A stretch of DNA of 64,000 nt. Origin: Palsa-883 sp963826975 (GTDB lineage: Bacteria > Pseudomonadota > Alphaproteobacteria > Acetobacterales > Acetobacteraceae). Positions 51,042-60,030 of the stretch are shown one piece after another (position 1 is the first letter of the stretch; each line of letters opens with the position of its first letter). The notes beneath the pieces were generated by a model that did not search any database, was not told the DNA's origin, and worked only from the letters and a program-made list of their open reading frames with translations. Position numbers and translations under genes: made by a program. The stretch spans positions 186,001-250,000 of the forward strand of contig CAWGZJ010000011.1 in assembly GCA_963826975.1 (NCBI GenBank), given 5' to 3'.

Positions 51042-52644
51042 TCACGGAATTGCCCGACGAAACCCCCACACCGATACCGATCCGCCGCGCTCCAGCGCGG
51101 GCGACGCCTGAGGCACCCGCCAACCCGCAGGCGTCACCCGGCCGAACAGCGCGCGAAGCTGTGTGCGCAAATCCGTCTCCCCCACAAACCAGAACGCCGT
51201 AGGAAACTTCGTGTGGCGGAAAAGCGAAGCGCCTTCCGCCTCTCGCCTCCGCACCCCACCCACCGAACCACTACGCCCGTCCCCGCCCTGCCCACCGCGC
51301 CGCGGCCCAATGGCAAGCTGCGCCTTGGCGGGCCGCGGCATGGCAAGCTTCGGCATGGCAAGCTTCGGCATGGCAGACTGTTGCATGGGGTTCTGTCGAA
51401 CGGCATGCAAAGCCCGCTCCGCCTGCCCCCAAACGCTCGCCCCGGGGGTCGCATCGCGCGGCGCCGCCGGCGCGGCCGGAGCCACCCGCACCGCTCCCTC
51501 CGCGCCATCACCGTGCCGCGGCCCAGCGGCAGCCTGCCGCGCCGCATCCTCCGGTAAGACATGCTGCGGTGCGGTAGGCCCCGGTGACGCAGACTGTTGC
51601 ATGGGGTTCTGTCGAGCGGCGCGCAACGCGCGCTCCAACTGCCCCCAAACGCTCGATCCCGACGTCGCGTCGCGCGGCGACCCCCGTGCGGACGGCGCCG
51701 GTGCGGACTGGCCCGCCGGCACTGCTGCTTCCGTCCCGCCACCGCACCGCGGCCCAGTGGCACCCTGCGGTATGGCGTGCTGCGGTGCGGCAGGCCGCGG
51801 TGTGGCAGACTGTTGCATTGGGTTCTGTCGAGCAGAGCGCAAAGCCCACTCGAAGTGCGCCCAAACGCTCGATCCGGAGGTCGCCCCGCGCGGCGACCCC
51901 GGTGTCGCAGGCAGCGGTGTCGCAGACTGTTGCATGAGGTCCTGTCGCGCGGCGCGCGTCGTGCCACCCGCCGCCCGTCTGGCCGGCTTCGCGGTCGAAG
52001 CCCGCGCCGCGCGCTTCGCCGCCCGAGCGAACGCGATTGCCTTCCGCCACGGGGCTCGCGCGTCTGCCTCCGCCTGTGCCGCCAGGCGCTCGGCTGCCCA
52101 GCCGCGCAACGCCGGACCTGCCGTCCCGGCAGCCCGACCAGCGCCAGGCCCCGGCCGCGCCGTCCCGCCGCCGCTCCTCACCGGCTCGTCGCAGCTCTGT
52201 CGCGAACCGTTGGCTGGCGCATGGCCTCCGCCGGTTGACCCAAGGTCACCCGACCAGAGGTCACTCGGCCCAGGGTCGCTCGACCCGGGGGTCGCTGCCG
52301 CCAATGCCGCAAACGCCAGTTGGGACGGATGTTCGGGCGACGTCAGCTCCGCCGGCATCTCCGACAACCGCGCAGCCATCTCCGCCGGCAGGTATGCCCG
52401 CAGCCGCATCGCCGCGCAGTACCAACTGACCTCGCACCACCATCGTCCGGACATACAACCGCCGTGCCCGCTCGGACACCGTCGACAGTCCATGCGTCGT
52501 GCGCGCGGCCGTCATCCGCGCCATCCCCTCTGCGGTCGCCGGCCCGGTGCTACGCCCGCCATGCATCCTGCACCGCCCGTTCGCCATCGCCGGCGAACGG
52601 CAGGGCTCGCCCGATCGCGCCCGCGCCCCGCAGCGCGGTGCCAT
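51042..52644 (-). pseudogene. HGGxSTG-domain protein with PMQQS repeats, frameshifted
   Basis: From ATG 52644 the N-terminus (MAPRCGARARSGEPCRSPAM, then CRMHGGRSTG) is an HGGxSTG domain with paired Cys. After about residue 75 the frame runs on into low-complexity sequence. A one-base shift near 52420 connects VRTMVVRGQL to CAAMRLRAYLPAEMAARLSEM and an open frame to 51042. That part has WRKAIAFARAAKRAARA and then four copies of RQ(N/D).MQQS, three preceded by SVW...E.AL. The spacing is 216, 216 and 117 bases, all multiples of three, so the repeats were kept in frame. The function is unknown; HGGxSTG proteins are often phage-linked. The frameshift may be real or a sequencing error. Confidence 0.6.
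51376..51947 (-). repeat. In-gene repeats with 216-base period (PMQQS units)
   Basis: The 23-base motif GACTGTTGCATGGGGTTCTGTCG (plus-strand view) occurs at 51376, 51592, 51808 and 51925 with one to four changes. On the minus strand it encodes RQNPMQQS. Around it, copies share CGCTCCA.CTGCCCCCAAACGCTCGA, which encodes SVWGQLERAL. A degenerate relative is at about 52789. Confidence 0.85.
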
Positions 52645-52860
52645 ATTAAGGCCGGGATTGCCCCGCGGATTGCCGCGGCGCCAGCTTCCGGCTTTGCTAG
52701 CGGCCCCACCGGGTTCCGGCCCCACCGGGTCGTTTCCGGGTACTGGACCCCAGCGTGCCAAACTCCAGCGTGCCAGGCTCTGTGGCGGCGGACTGTTGCG
52801 TGGAGTACACCTGCGTGCGACACGCCGGCGGACGATTGACCCGCGGGGTGTTGCTCCCGC

Positions 52861-53718
52861 TCACCGCGCTATCCCGGTTTCCGACCCGCCGCCGGCGTCA
52901 TGCATGAAGCGAGCGGCGACATCCGACAGCTCCGCCGGCGTCTCGAGCGTGGTGTCACCACCGGGTCCATCCAGCCCCAGCCACACCAGGCCAGCCCCGG
53001 AGGCAGGCGGTTGCACGGCGGTGATGTCAGTGATCTCTTTCCCCATCCCCATCCCCATCCCGACCGTCTCTGCCGTCCCCACCCCTTCCGCCATGGCCGG
53101 CAGGCCTGGCCCCGCCGGAGCCTGCGCCCGGTCGGCCGAGGCTTCGGATACGTGTCCCGGCAGCTCTCCCGGCGAGGCAGTAGTCTCGGGGGTTGCGCCG
53201 GCCACTGCCGCACCCGGTGCCCCCGCGGTCAGGTCTCCCGGATCACCAACCGCCTCGCGTTGCATCGAATTCCTGCACCAGGCCGCATCGAGCGCCGCGA
53301 CATCGACCGCGTCGGCCAGCACCGTCCCGAAGAACGGCGCCGGTTTCTGCTGGCCGCGCTGCAGCGTGCGTACCAACACCCCCGCCGTGCGCACCAACTC
53401 ACCCGCGACGCGGCCCACCCGGCCCATCTCCGGCACCGTCAACTCCGGCGCATGAATCCGCGCGGCGATCGCGTTGGCCATCTCCCGCACCATCATGATG
53501 TCCGCCGCCATCCGCGCCTGCGTCGCGTTCGCCGGCATCAGCGTGGAGATCTCCTGGGCCAGCCGCGCGATCCGCGCGTGCCGCCAGGCTGTCGAGGCAT
53601 CACGCGGCGGCGGCGCCAGCGCCGCGAACGTCGCCTGCAGCAGGTCGTCGCTGAGGGTATACGGCGGCATGATCTCGCGAATGACCTCCGCGGTTATTCC
53701 GTTGGATGGCAGGGACAT
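52861..53718 (-). CDS. Hypothetical protein, helical N-terminus and low-complexity tail
   Basis: The 285-residue protein has a conserved-looking, mostly helical N-terminal half (IREIMPPYTLSDDLLQATFAAL; ARIARLAQEISTLMPANATQARMAADIMMVREMANAIAARI; QKPAPFFGTVLADAV) containing RNSMQRE. A Gly/Ala/Pro-rich tail follows, which includes a GMGMGMGK run. No catalytic motif was recognised. It lies upstream of the HGGxSTG gene on the same strand, and RNSMQRE echoes the RQNPMQQS repeats of that protein, so the two may work together. An AGGAAAGC-type purine stretch is located before the ATG at 53718. Confidence 0.65.
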   Translation of the reverse strand: MSLPSNGITAEVIREIMPPYTLSDDLLQATFAALAPPPRDASTAWRHARIARLAQEISTLMPANATQARMAADIMMVREMANAIAARIHAPELTVPEMGRVGRVAGELVRTAGVLVRTLQRGQQKPAPFFGTVLADAVDVAALDAAWCRNSMQREAVGDPGDLTAGAPGAAVAGATPETTASPGELPGHVSEASADRAQAPAGPGLPAMAEGVGTAETVGMGMGMGKEITDITAVQPPASGAGLVWLGLDGPGGDTTLETPAELSDVAARFMHDAGGGSETGIAR

Positions 53719-53978
53719 GAGGAAAGCCTCCGTTTGAAATTGTTGACTTGGAACGTCACATATACTAACTTCTCGATCAACGCCAGCTAACTTTTATCCC
53801 GATGCGCAGGCGCCGATGCCGCAGCAAGCACGCCAGCCAGCGGACAGGGGAGTTTGATGACGGACCCGAGCGCGCTGGTGAAAGCGCGCGGGGTTGGTGG
53901 GGCGGCCGCGCGCCAAACCAAAACTCATATCAGTGGCCCGACGCCGACCGAACGGTCAGTTATTGGCCACCAGTATAC
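53719..53978. other. Intergenic segment before the left inverted repeat
   Basis: About 260 bases hold the probable promoter of the 285-residue protein gene (ATG at 53718). A short plus-strand frame at 53854 (MMTDPSALVKARG) is not supported as a gene. Confidence 0.4.
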
Positions 53979-54180
53979 CATTCGCCCGTGGAAATCCGTA
54001 TATTCGATAACCGTTTGCAATAAAGAATCACCACAGAGGCACAGAGGCACAGAGGCACAGAGGCACAGAAAAGAATATCAAGCTGATCACTTGACTTTTC
54101 TGCTCCGTGCCTCCGTGTCTCTGTGGTGATCCTTGCTTGCGGACATACGACAGGGCACAAATTCCGGCGAGCATTGGGTA
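53979..54180. repeat. Left long inverted repeat (202 bp)
   Basis: The segment runs from CATTCGCCCGTGGAAATCCG through GTTTGCAATAAAGAATCACCACAGAGGCACAGAG and CTCTGTGGTGATCCTTGCTTGCGGACAT to GAGCATTGGGTA. Its reverse complement is found at 57308-57501 with few mismatches along the whole length. The middle is itself a palindrome of CACAGAGG units (four in tandem) around a ~35-base core (AAGAATATCAAG.TGATCACTTG.CTTTTCTGCTCCG) that is also shared. Confidence 0.9.
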
Positions 54181-54223
54181 TACCAGGCGCCTGAAAGACC
54201 AACCCACCGGCGCTGCGTCCACG

Positions 54224-54356
54224 TCATGCCGGCGCATCCACGACTTCCTTCGTGTGCCAGCGGCAAAGTCGTGAATACCGGCCCACCGGGTCAAGCCCGG
54301 CGGCAGGCTCCGCCTGTCCTCGGGCGGCCCCTTCGTCCGGGCCGTGGGCCGGCATG
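54224..54356. repeat. GCCGGC-type inverted-repeat element, long form
   Basis: This copy runs from CATGCCGGCGCATCCACGACTTCC to GGGCCGGCATGG and includes TCCGCCTGTCCTCGGGCGGCCCC, related to the extra block of the 46.3-kb copy. It lies inside the unit bounded by the long inverted repeats. Confidence 0.7.
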
Positions 54357-54506
54357 GCGTCGGAACAGCGGCCGTAGGTCCGCCTTCAGGGCCGCCGCCA
54401 TGAAGCGATGGACATCCCCCATTTTGCGTCATGCAGCAGCCAGACCGACTTGCCCAGTGTGCCCGCGGATCCCCGGGCGTCCGTCAGCCCCGGCCCGGGC
54501 GTCGCT

Positions 54507-55022
54507 TCACCCGGCCGTTTGCGTCAGCACGCGCTGCAGCGCGGCCAGCGGCGGATCGAGCGTGGCGCGGATGGCGACCGCCACGCCGAACGGGTTCTCG
54601 TCGCACACCGCCACCCGCTCGTCCGACGCCAGATGCGCGCGGAACGGCGTGATCACCGCGATCGCCGTCGCGGCGGCACGCGGGCTGGCCGGACCCGTTC
54701 CGATGTCCTGCAGAGCGGCCATCAGGCGAACCTTGTGGTTGCCGGTGACGCCGTTCAGCCCATATTCGGCGATCGCCCGCAGATCGTTGTCGCCGGACTG
54801 GCGCAGCGCCGCCTGCAACGCGGTGATCTGCCCGTCGACCTGCTCAACCGCGCTCGACCATGCCGCGCGCGCCGCCGCAAAGCCGCCATTCGCGGCCGCG
54901 CCGCGTTGCGCCGCGCCGGCTTGCGGCATGGCCACGCCCAGCACGCGCGTCACCCAGGCCCGCTTCGCGCCATCGCCGCCCGCTGCCGACCCATTCCCCG
55001 CTGCCGACGCATTCAGTGCCAT
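54507..55022 (-). CDS. Unknown helical protein, 171 residues
   Basis: The protein starts with an Ala/Gly/Ser-rich segment (~1-20), then KRAWVTRVLGVAM, and a helical core ARAAWSSAVEQVDGQITALQAALRQSGDNDLRAIAEYGLNGVTGNHKVRLMAALQDI (~50-110), followed by another helical part to the C-terminus. I do not recognise the family. The W..A...VD.QI..LQ spacing suggests a helical bundle. It is the second gene of a two-gene unit (with 55124-57022) inside the long inverted repeats and is separated from the first gene by a short tandem repeat. No signal peptide is present. Confidence 0.6.
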   Translation of the reverse strand: MALNASAAGNGSAAGGDGAKRAWVTRVLGVAMPQAGAAQRGAAANGGFAAARAAWSSAVEQVDGQITALQAALRQSGDNDLRAIAEYGLNGVTGNHKVRLMAALQDIGTGPASPRAAATAIAVITPFRAHLASDERVAVCDENPFGVAVAIRATLDPPLAALQRVLTQTAG

Positions 55023-55026
55023 CTCG

Positions 55027-55085
55027 CCCCCAGTCTGTCGCGTCCCCGTCTGTCGCGTCCCCGTCTGTCGCGTCCCCGTCTCTCG
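55027..55085. repeat. 15-bp tandem repeat
   Basis: GTCTGTCGCGTCCCC occurs about three and a half times in a row, the last unit ending CTCTCGCG. It lies in the 101-base gap between the two genes of the inverted-repeat unit. It may act as a slippage-prone spacer affecting downstream expression, but this is inference. Confidence 0.75.
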
Positions 55086-55123
55086 CGTAGTTGCATCATG
55101 TCAGATAGCCACTGGGCACCATC

Positions 55124-57022
55124 TCAGATGGCCACTGGCGCGGCACAAACCTCACCGGGGCCGGTGTCACCCTGAATGCGCACCGTCTCGTCTTTCAGAC
55201 TCCACGCGGCGGGCGTTGCCGGGGGCGGTGTCGGCCACTGCGACGTGTTGATCCAGCCGGCCCCGACCCGGTTCACCGCGACCGAGACGCCGGTCACGAA
55301 ATTGCAGTCCACATAGACCGTGGCCGCGCCGTCCTTGTCCACGCCCGTCTTGGCGGGACCGCTCAGCTTGGCATTGAGCTTCTTGAGCATGCCGTCGAAG
55401 TCGAGCTTGCCGGTGCGGAAGTCGGCCAGCGTCTTGGTCACCTCGGCAGGATCGGTCTTGCCATCCCCGTCGATCCGCGAGATCGCCACACCCCAGCCCG
55501 GCACGCCGGCGGGCGGGCCCAGTTGCACCAGGATGTTGGTGATCTTCTTCCAGTCGGTCCCGTCCTTGACCTCGGCCCACTTGCACTGCGCCGTAACGAT
55601 CTTAATGGCGGTATCCACGGCCTGCTTCTCCAGTTCCGGCGACAGAAACGCCGAGGCGGTCTGTGTGCCCTCAAGCCGAAACTTCCTGGCGGGATCCGGG
55701 GCCTTGTCCACAAAGCCGTCCTTGCCGGTCTTTGGATTCTCGCCTTTCTCGAACAGATCTTCGCCCAGACCGCCCTCGTCGCCGGTCTGGTCGGGCGATA
55801 GGCCGCTGTTGACGCGGCCGGCCTGCCGGTCGAGCCCGGTCTGCACGCCATGCCGACCGGTCCCGTGCTTCTCGGCGACCAGATGCATCTCCGGAAAGAC
55901 CTTGCTGATCTCCAGCGTTTTGGCGTCGGGCTCGGCGGACACGTCCTTCAGCGCCACGATGTCCAGCTCCGGGACCAGGCTCAGTCCCAGCTTGACCAAG
56001 AGATCGCTGGCGTTCTTGGCCCGCATGCCCTGTTTTGGCGCGGCCTTCGCCGCCACCTTGGCGGCGTCGGCGATCTTCGCGGCCTCGCCAGTCAGGCTTG
56101 CTTGCGCCGTGTTCACCGCCCCGTCCAGCAGCGACTGCGCGGCCGCCACGGTCTGCGGATGCACCGCCTGCAGCTTTTTCAGTTCGATCTGTGCCGCCTG
56201 CTCCTTCGCGATCGTCTCATCGCAGGCCTTGATCGAGTTCTGCAGCCTGGCCTGCTTTTCCAAAGGCGTCGTCAGCAACATATCCTCGGCCTCTTTCTTG
56301 GTTTCCTTCTCCTCCTTTTCCGAGGCTTCCGAAGACGCGATGTCCTTGTCGGTCTTCGCTTGCGCCTCGAGCGCGGCGGTGACCTCGCCGCGCTTCTCCA
56401 TGATGCCGTCGAGCAGCGTCTTCCAGACCTTGCCGAGCCGATCGAGCTCCTCGATCGCCTTGTCGACCGTGGCAATCTCATCCTGCTGCCAGGCGACCGC
56501 CTCGCCGCGCTTAGCCATCAGGTTCTTCAGTTCGGGGTACTTGTCATCGGACTTGGCCTTGCGCGCCTCCGCCGTGGTTTTTTCGACCGGCGGTTTTTCG
56601 CCATCGACGGCAGTGCTGGTCCGCAAGCCGAGCACGGTGAAAACCTTGTCCACCTCTGCGGTCCGGGTGTCGCGCAGCGTCTTCAGCGCATCCGTCGTTT
56701 CGCCCGTGTCGTCGGTCACCAACGCCTTGATCTCGTCCATCAGCGCCATCGCGCCGACATAGTCGCCGGTCTTGAGTGCCACGATCAGTTCCGCGTCCAG
56801 CTCCTTGGCGCCCGCGGCACCGTCGACCGACAGCGGCTTCTTGGCGACCAGTGTCTTCAATTCGAGCTTCATTTTATCACGCTTGGCGACCGCTTCGGCC
56901 CGCGCGACCGCCGCCGTCTCGCTGGATTGCCTGAGCGCAGCCTCGACCTCCGGCTTCCGTTCGGTTGCCGGTTTCGCCATATAGGCTTCGAAGGCTTTCT
57001 TGAACTGGGCGGCAGTGCGCAT
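55124..57022 (-). CDS. Large unknown protein: coiled-coil N-terminus, possible effector-like C-terminus
   Basis: The 632-residue protein starts MRTAAQFKKAFEAYMAKP. Residues ~1-310 are rich in Lys, Glu and Ala with long helices or coiled coil (EASEKEEKETKKEAEDM; LKTGDYVGAMALMDEIKALV). Residues ~370-430 contain AEKHGTGRHGVQTGLDRQAGRVNSG and ASAFLSPELEKQAVDTAI, an H..HG..T...Q arrangement that reminds me of C-terminal modules of secreted polymorphic toxins. The rest (~440-632) is globular with W and VYVDCNFVTGVSVAVN. There is no signal peptide or transmembrane helix. The effector idea is inference only. It is the first gene of the pair inside the long inverted repeats. Confidence 0.6.
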   Translation of the reverse strand: MRTAAQFKKAFEAYMAKPATERKPEVEAALRQSSETAAVARAEAVAKRDKMKLELKTLVAKKPLSVDGAAGAKELDAELIVALKTGDYVGAMALMDEIKALVTDDTGETTDALKTLRDTRTAEVDKVFTVLGLRTSTAVDGEKPPVEKTTAEARKAKSDDKYPELKNLMAKRGEAVAWQQDEIATVDKAIEELDRLGKVWKTLLDGIMEKRGEVTAALEAQAKTDKDIASSEASEKEEKETKKEAEDMLLTTPLEKQARLQNSIKACDETIAKEQAAQIELKKLQAVHPQTVAAAQSLLDGAVNTAQASLTGEAAKIADAAKVAAKAAPKQGMRAKNASDLLVKLGLSLVPELDIVALKDVSAEPDAKTLEISKVFPEMHLVAEKHGTGRHGVQTGLDRQAGRVNSGLSPDQTGDEGGLGEDLFEKGENPKTGKDGFVDKAPDPARKFRLEGTQTASAFLSPELEKQAVDTAIKIVTAQCKWAEVKDGTDWKKITNILVQLGPPAGVPGWGVAISRIDGDGKTDPAEVTKTLADFRTGKLDFDGMLKKLNAKLSGPAKTGVDKDGAATVYVDCNFVTGVSVAVNRVGAGWINTSQWPTPPPATPAAWSLKDETVRIQGDTGPGEVCAAPVAI

Positions 57023-57307
57023 CGCGGTTCTCCAGCCTATTGGGGTCGAGATCTCGTCGCGACGATAGATCGAATCGTCCGCACGCGCCACACCTTAACA
57101 TGGGCCCACGCCTTCATCGGCCCACGCCTTCATCGAAAACTGCGCGGCCCACGGGTTGCCCCACCGGTCCAGCGTCGGTCTTTCCCCGGCCAAATCCAGA
57201 CCGTCGCGGATCAGCACCTCTCCCGGGACGGGTCGCGGTGACTTGGTGAGTTAGAGCCCGACTCGAATCGCCGCTGGAACGCTGGTGATCACCGATTTTC
57301 TCTGATG

Positions 57308-57501
57308 TACCCAATGCTTGCCAGAATTTGTGCCCTGCCGAATGTCCGCAAGCAAGGATCACCACAGAGACACAGAGACACAGAGACACGGAGCAGAAAA
57401 GCCAAGTGATCAACTTGATATTCTTCTCTGTGTCTCTGTGCCTCTGTGGTGATTTTTATTGCAAACAGTTATCAAAGACACGGATTTCCACGAGCGAATG
57501 A
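57308..57501. repeat. Right long inverted repeat (194 bp)
   Basis: This is the reverse complement of 53979-54180: TACCCAATGCTTGCCAGAATTTGTGCCCTGCCGAATGTCCGCAAGCAAGGATCACCACAGAGAC through to ATTGCAAACAGTTATCAAAGACACGGATTTCCACGAGCGAATG. The central CACAGAGACA units number three rather than four. Matching includes the unique outer and inner flanks and not only the low-complexity core, so the two copies derive from one sequence. Confidence 0.9.
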
Positions 57502-57550
57502 TATATCGGCCCAGTTCGACCGATCGCGATCGGGCACTCGATCCATGCCA

Positions 57551-57730
57551 AGCAAGCAAGGATTTAACCACGAAGAGGCAGGAAGAACCACGAAGGGCCA
57601 CGAAGATAAGGAAGCATGGTGCTTTACACGGTGTCTGATCCAATTTCCGCGCGAAGCGCCAGACTCCTTCACTGCTTCGTGGCTCTTCGTGGTTCTTCCT
57701 GCTTCTTCGTGGTAAAATCCTTACTTACTT
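57551..57730. repeat. ACCACGAAG inverted-repeat element
   Basis: The left arm AAGCAAGCAAGGATTTAACCACGAAGAGGCAGGAAGAACCACGAAG (from 57551) pairs with the right arm CTTCGTGGCTCTTCGTGGTTCTTCCTGCTTCTTCGTGGTAAAATCCTTACTTACTT (to ~57730). It is about 180 bases long and related in style to, but different in sequence from, the CACAGAG elements. Confidence 0.8.
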
Positions 57731-57879
57731 GATTACTCACGATCCGAGGCACAAGACCGCTGGGACCAAGGGTCCCACCCCGGGCCAGTACAGCGGTTCC
57801 ATGAAAACACACATATCCGCGACGCAACACGATCAGTCGGACACGCGGCGGATAATCCGCAGGCAGAAGGATTTCTTCG

Positions 57880-57990
57880 CCGCCGATGAACGCAAATGAA
57901 CGCCGATATGCCGGTGTTGCGGGCGAGTCATTCGTTCAATCTGCGGGCCAGTCACCGCTGCATCGGCGTTCATCGGCGTTCATCGGCGGC
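57880..57990. repeat. GCCGATGAACG inverted-repeat element
   Basis: Arms CGCCGATGAACGCAAATGAACGCCGAT and ATCGGCGTTCATCGGCGTTCATCGGCG flank ~55 bases. This is another palindromic intergenic element. The 500 bases after it, up to the lipoprotein gene, hold a 30-base tandem repeat and no other recognisable gene. Confidence 0.75.
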
Positions 57991-58272
57991 TGAAATACCT
58001 TGCTTCCTGATCACGCAACCGCAGCCACATGGAATGCGGCAAAGGCCGGCAGCAATTCCCGCACGGTGGTCTCTCAGCCGGAACAGCGCTCAGCCGTGAG
58101 CCCGAAATGCGAAGCGCCGTGCGCCAAAGCCGCAACACCAAATCCGCGAGAAACCCCACCGAAATCACGCATCACCATCACGATTGCGCGAAAACCCATG
58201 CCGCGCGATCCGCGTCCTGACATCAACCCAAAAAAAACGCCCCGCTAACCTTGCCACCCTCAACCACGCCGA

Positions 58273-58362
58273 GGCACGGCAACGTGAAGGAACCCGTGCA
58301 TCGGCACGGCAACGTGAAGGAACGTGTGCATTGGCACGGCAACGTGAAGGAACGTGTGCATT
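58273..58362. repeat. 30-bp tandem repeat, three units
   Basis: GGCACGGCAACGTGAAGGAAC, followed by CGTGCATC or GTGTGCATT, occurs at 58273, 58303 and 58333 with an exact 30-base period. It lies upstream of the lipoprotein gene. Each unit contains a GAAGGAA purine run. Possible roles (a repeated protein-binding site, or a relic) are not distinguishable here. Confidence 0.85.
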
Positions 58363-58490
58363 GGTGAGTTGTTGTTGGCTCGTTGCGTGGCCAAGTATGG
58401 CCCAGTCGATCAACTGTCCCAGGTATCGGTGTTTGTCGCACCACGGAAAGACTGCGCCAGGTACCTCGAACAACGGAAGGAACAAGCTCC

Positions 58491-58676
58491 ATGCGATACG
58501 CTCTGTTCGTCCCAGTGGCCGTTCTGGTTCTGGCGGGATGCAGCCTCTCCGTGCACGACGATCCGGCGCCGCAGCCCGCATCGACCACCATTGTGACCCC
58601 GCCGCCGGCCCCGGCCTATGCACCGCCGCCGCCGCCGCCGTCCACCACAACGACGACCGTTGTTCATACGCCGTAG
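58491..58676 (+). CDS. Small Pro-rich lipoprotein
   Basis: The 61-residue protein has a lipoprotein signal (MRYALFVPVAVLVLAGC; lipobox LAGC, Cys17) and a mature part rich in Pro, Thr and Ala (APAYAPPPPPPS, then TTTTTVVHTP). It would be lipid-anchored in the inner or outer membrane and extended in the periplasm. No family was recognised beyond this composition. An AAGGAACAAG site precedes the ATG at 58491. Confidence 0.7.
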   Translation: MRYALFVPVAVLVLAGCSLSVHDDPAPQPASTTIVTPPPAPAYAPPPPPPSTTTTTVVHTP

Positions 58677-58917
58677 CCGGTTCGTCGTTTTACCGGAGCA
58701 ACATCAGCGGCCCGCATTATCGCGGGCCGCGGCGCGGATCGGACGGATTGCCTCATCACCGCGGCGATCGTTCGATCAGGCCAGCGCGAAGCGCCATGGT
58801 CCTCGCTGCTCCGCGACCTCGGTGCCTCTCCCCTGCTTCTCCGTGTTGAAACCTTGCATGCTTATCTGGTCAGCACCCGGAATCATCGGATCATGAAAGC
58901 TCTGCCCCCCCTCGCAT

Positions 58918-59856
58918 CTACCTGCCGGCGAGGCGCGCAACGACCGGGGCAAAATCGTCCAGGTAGGGTTCATGGACTACATAGTACGAGATGCCCCAGC
59001 GCTTCCGGTGCGCCTGGATATCTTCGACCATCTGGTCTACCGACCCGATAAGCACGTAAGGACTTTGGAGAATTTCGTCCGGCGTTAGCTGGGTCCAACG
59101 GCTGGTCAATTCCTCAGCGGCCCCGCGGCGGTCATCCGTAACGATGACGCGCTGCACCAGCGCGTTGATCTCCAGCCGAGAGTATCGCTCATCGCCCGCC
59201 ATCTCGCGCACAAGCCGCACCCGCTCGTCGAGGCTCGATGCCCTCCATCCGGACAGGTCGGGCGGCACCGCGCCGCCTTGCCGAAACGTTATCCCCGAGA
59301 AACCAATGATATCGGCTTCCCGTGCCGCGAGGGCGAGCAGATGGCGGCCATTGCCACCGATCAGGATGGGTGGATGGGGTCTCTGGACAGGGAGGGGAGC
59401 AATCGAGTGGCCGGTCACATGATAGTGCCGACCCGCGAAGGTGACCTCCTCGCCTTTGAGCAGACCCTTGATGATGGTGACCGCCTCGCCCAGCCGCTCA
59501 ACCCTGGTGCGCCCGCGATCGAAGCGCAATCCGGCCTGCTCATATTCCGCTTGGATGCTGCCAGCGCCCAAGCCGAGTTGGAGCCGTCCGTCCGTGAGCA
59601 GGTCGACCGCCGCAGCTTCACGCGCGACCAGAAGGGGATGGCGAAGATCGTTGTTCAGCACATTGGCGCCGACCCGAAGGGTTGTCGTCGCCTCCGCCGC
59701 GCTCACCAATGCTGGCATCGGCGCGATCATGTCGGTCAGGTGATCGGGCAAGGTTAGCGTGGCGTAGCCGAGACCCTCGATCTTGCGTGCCGTCTCCTGC
59801 CATTCGGCCCGCGATTTTGCGTGCCGGACGTTTACGCCAAACCGGAATGGCTGCAT
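58918..59856 (-). CDS. LLM class F420-dependent oxidoreductase-like protein (TIGR03621 type)
   Basis: The 312-residue protein is a luciferase-like oxidoreductase of the group usually called F420-dependent (MSMEG_2516 family). It starts FRFGVNVRHAKSRAEW, has GYATLTLPDHL, the GRLQLGLGAGSIQAEYEQAG segment, PPILIGGNGRHLLALAAREADIIGFSG, and ends in SYYVVHEPYLDDFAPVVARL. F420 use is an inference from the family; the organism may use FMN. It lies alone between repeats. Confidence 0.87.
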   Translation of the reverse strand: MQPFRFGVNVRHAKSRAEWQETARKIEGLGYATLTLPDHLTDMIAPMPALVSAAEATTTLRVGANVLNNDLRHPLLVAREAAAVDLLTDGRLQLGLGAGSIQAEYEQAGLRFDRGRTRVERLGEAVTIIKGLLKGEEVTFAGRHYHVTGHSIAPLPVQRPHPPILIGGNGRHLLALAAREADIIGFSGITFRQGGAVPPDLSGWRASSLDERVRLVREMAGDERYSRLEINALVQRVIVTDDRRGAAEELTSRWTQLTPDEILQSPYVLIGSVDQMVEDIQAHRKRWGISYYVVHEPYLDDFAPVVARLAGR

Positions 59857-59950
59857 CTTCTAACCCTTCTCATGTCTCACCCGACATCTGGTTGCCTTCG
59901 GTGTTATACTAGGCGCCGAAACGATTGACGCTTCGGCAGCGCCTACCTCG

Positions 59951-60030
59951 TCATGCCGGCGAAGGCCGGTATCCACGCCTTTTTCTTTGCTTCGACAAAG
60001 ACAATTCGTGGTCTTCGCCGGCATGACGGG
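59951..60030. repeat. GCCGGC-type inverted-repeat element
   Basis: Arms TCATGCCGGCGAAGGCCGGTATCCACG and CGTGGTCTTCGCCGGCATGACGGGG are separated by ~30 bases with TTGCTTCGACAAAGACAA. The right arm lacks the GATACCGGC part present at 26.1 kb. It lies between the convergently placed neighbours' 5' and 3' ends. Confidence 0.78.

Noticed and set aside
53979..54180. Insertion-sequence terminal inverted repeats
   Set aside because: The repeats are ~200 bp, internally palindromic, and no transposase or recombinase gene lies between them, so an ordinary IS is not supported.
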